DNA of 13,483 nt. Source: Planctomycetales bacterium. GTDB taxonomy: Bacteria > Planctomycetota > SZUA-567. The stretch is taken from contig BNUQ01000052.1 of assembly GCA_025997475.1 (NCBI GenBank), positions 1-13,483 of the forward strand. Reading direction: 5' to 3'. Below are positions 12,939 to 13,483 of the stretch, piece after piece (position 1 is the first letter of the stretch; every line of letters begins with the position of its first letter). Below the pieces are notes generated by a model, which searched no databases, was not told the origin of the DNA, and worked only from the letters and a program-made list of their open reading frames with translations. The translations under genes were made by a program, and so were the position numbers.

Positions 12939-13483
12939 CTAAAACTGTCGCCACAGCCAGCGCAAGTAAAACGGCGCGGCGGGCAGGTCGCGGTAATACT
13001 CGGCGTAGGGCGCCGAGCGCGCGAGGTCGCGGCAAAACAGTTGTTCGAACTTGTCGGTCAACGCTTCGTCGCTAATCGCCCAGTTCGCCTCATAGTTCAA
13101 AATCAGCGAGCGCGTGTCGGCGTTCGCGCTCCCGACCGTTACCCATTTTCCGTCAACCGTCATATATTTGGCGTGCAAAATCGCATCCTGAAACGCGTAA
13201 ACCTCCACGCCGTTTTTCAATAAATCCGCCACGATTCTTTTGCCCACCGGCGCCATTTTCGGAATGTCGGTCGGACCTTGCGTCAACACTTTGACGACCA
13301 CGCCGCGCCGCGCCGCGTCGCGCAACGCCCGCGCCAAACGCGGCGGCGGCACGAAATACGGCGTGCATAAATACACGTTTTTCCGCGCGCTCACGACGGC
13401 GTATTCAAACATATTGAGCAAATAAGTGTCGAGCCGGTCGGGGACTTGCTCGACCACGCGCGTCGGCAAAAAAGCGTCCGGCG
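12939..13483 (-). CDS. cls: Cardiolipin synthase-like phospholipase D family protein (C-terminal part)
   Basis: The frame is open to the right window edge, so the N-terminal part lies outside; a TTG at 13467-13469 is internal, not a start. Visible is the second HKD motif HAKYMTVDGKWVTVGSAN, fitting HxKx4Dx6GSxN. It is preceded by YLCTPYFVPPPRLARAL and GVVVKVLTQGPTDIP and followed by RSLILNYEANW, as in cardiolipin synthases. These make cardiolipin from phosphatidylglycerol (or PG plus PE) at the inner membrane. The sequence after the motif (EQLFCRDLARSA...) fits the normal C-terminus, ending at TAG. The first HKD motif and the membrane helices, which would separate ClsA-type from other types, are out of view. 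A related PLD-family transferase is possible. Confidence 0.88.
   Translation of the reverse strand, partial: PDAFLPTRVVEQVPDRLDTYLLNMFEYAVVSARKNVYLCTPYFVPPPRLARALRDAARRGVVVKVLTQGPTDIPKMAPVGKRIVADLLKNGVEVYAFQDAILHAKYMTVDGKWVTVGSANADTRSLILNYEANWAISDEALTDKFEQLFCRDLARSAPYAEYYRDLPAAPFYLRWLWRQF

Overview
The window carries nine protein-coding genes in a Gram-negative bacterial background (a TolQ/ExbB-type inner-membrane proton channel, a PcnB-type poly(A) polymerase and a cardiolipin synthase-like phospholipase D). Coding DNA is GC-rich, with many GCG/CGC/GGC codons; intergenic DNA is AT-richer and full of palindromes. No rRNA, tRNA, CRISPR array, transposase or integrase was seen. The lineage cannot be fixed from this sequence. 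The flavour of PcnB and ThiL would fit the Planctomycetota/Lentisphaerota group or some proteobacteria, but this is a weak impression.

Layout on the plus strand: a noncoding, repeat-rich leader (1-618), pcnB (619-1950), a YihY/BrkB-family membrane protein (2164-3573), a PP2C-type phosphatase (3632-5074) and a coupled protein kinase-like gene with a zinc ribbon (5077-6558). These are followed by thiL (6911-7840) and a membrane-anchored neutral ceramidase-like protein (8123-9472). Then come a MotA/TolQ/ExbB gene on the minus strand (10050-10670), a hybrid histidine kinase on the plus strand (11207-12736) with a clear terminator, and the C-terminal part of a cardiolipin synthase-like gene on the minus strand, cut by the window edge (12939-13483).

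The clearest functional unit is the phosphatase-kinase pair: two bases separate the genes and the kinase ribosome binding site lies inside the end of the phosphatase gene. It resembles the phosphatase and kinase of the TerY-P phosphorylation triad, but no vWA (TerY) gene is present here, and the phosphatase has an N-terminal region of about 110 residues that I cannot assign. The remaining genes look like separate housekeeping or envelope functions: RNA 3'-end processing, thiamine diphosphate synthesis, lipid metabolism, signalling and phospholipid synthesis.

The intergenic spaces are the second notable aspect. A noncoding repeat of about 220 bp occurs twice in inverted orientation (15-224 and 9677-9900). 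Two related long-palindrome elements flank thiL (6601-6810 and 7858-8037); they share a core but have different arm sequences that still pair within each copy. A short motif, CGCGTAACATGAGTTAAG, recurs at element borders. A third family with the motif AGGTCTAATT occurs near 8070 and 10737-10909. A possible small RNA on the minus strand ends at a strong terminator near 252-276.
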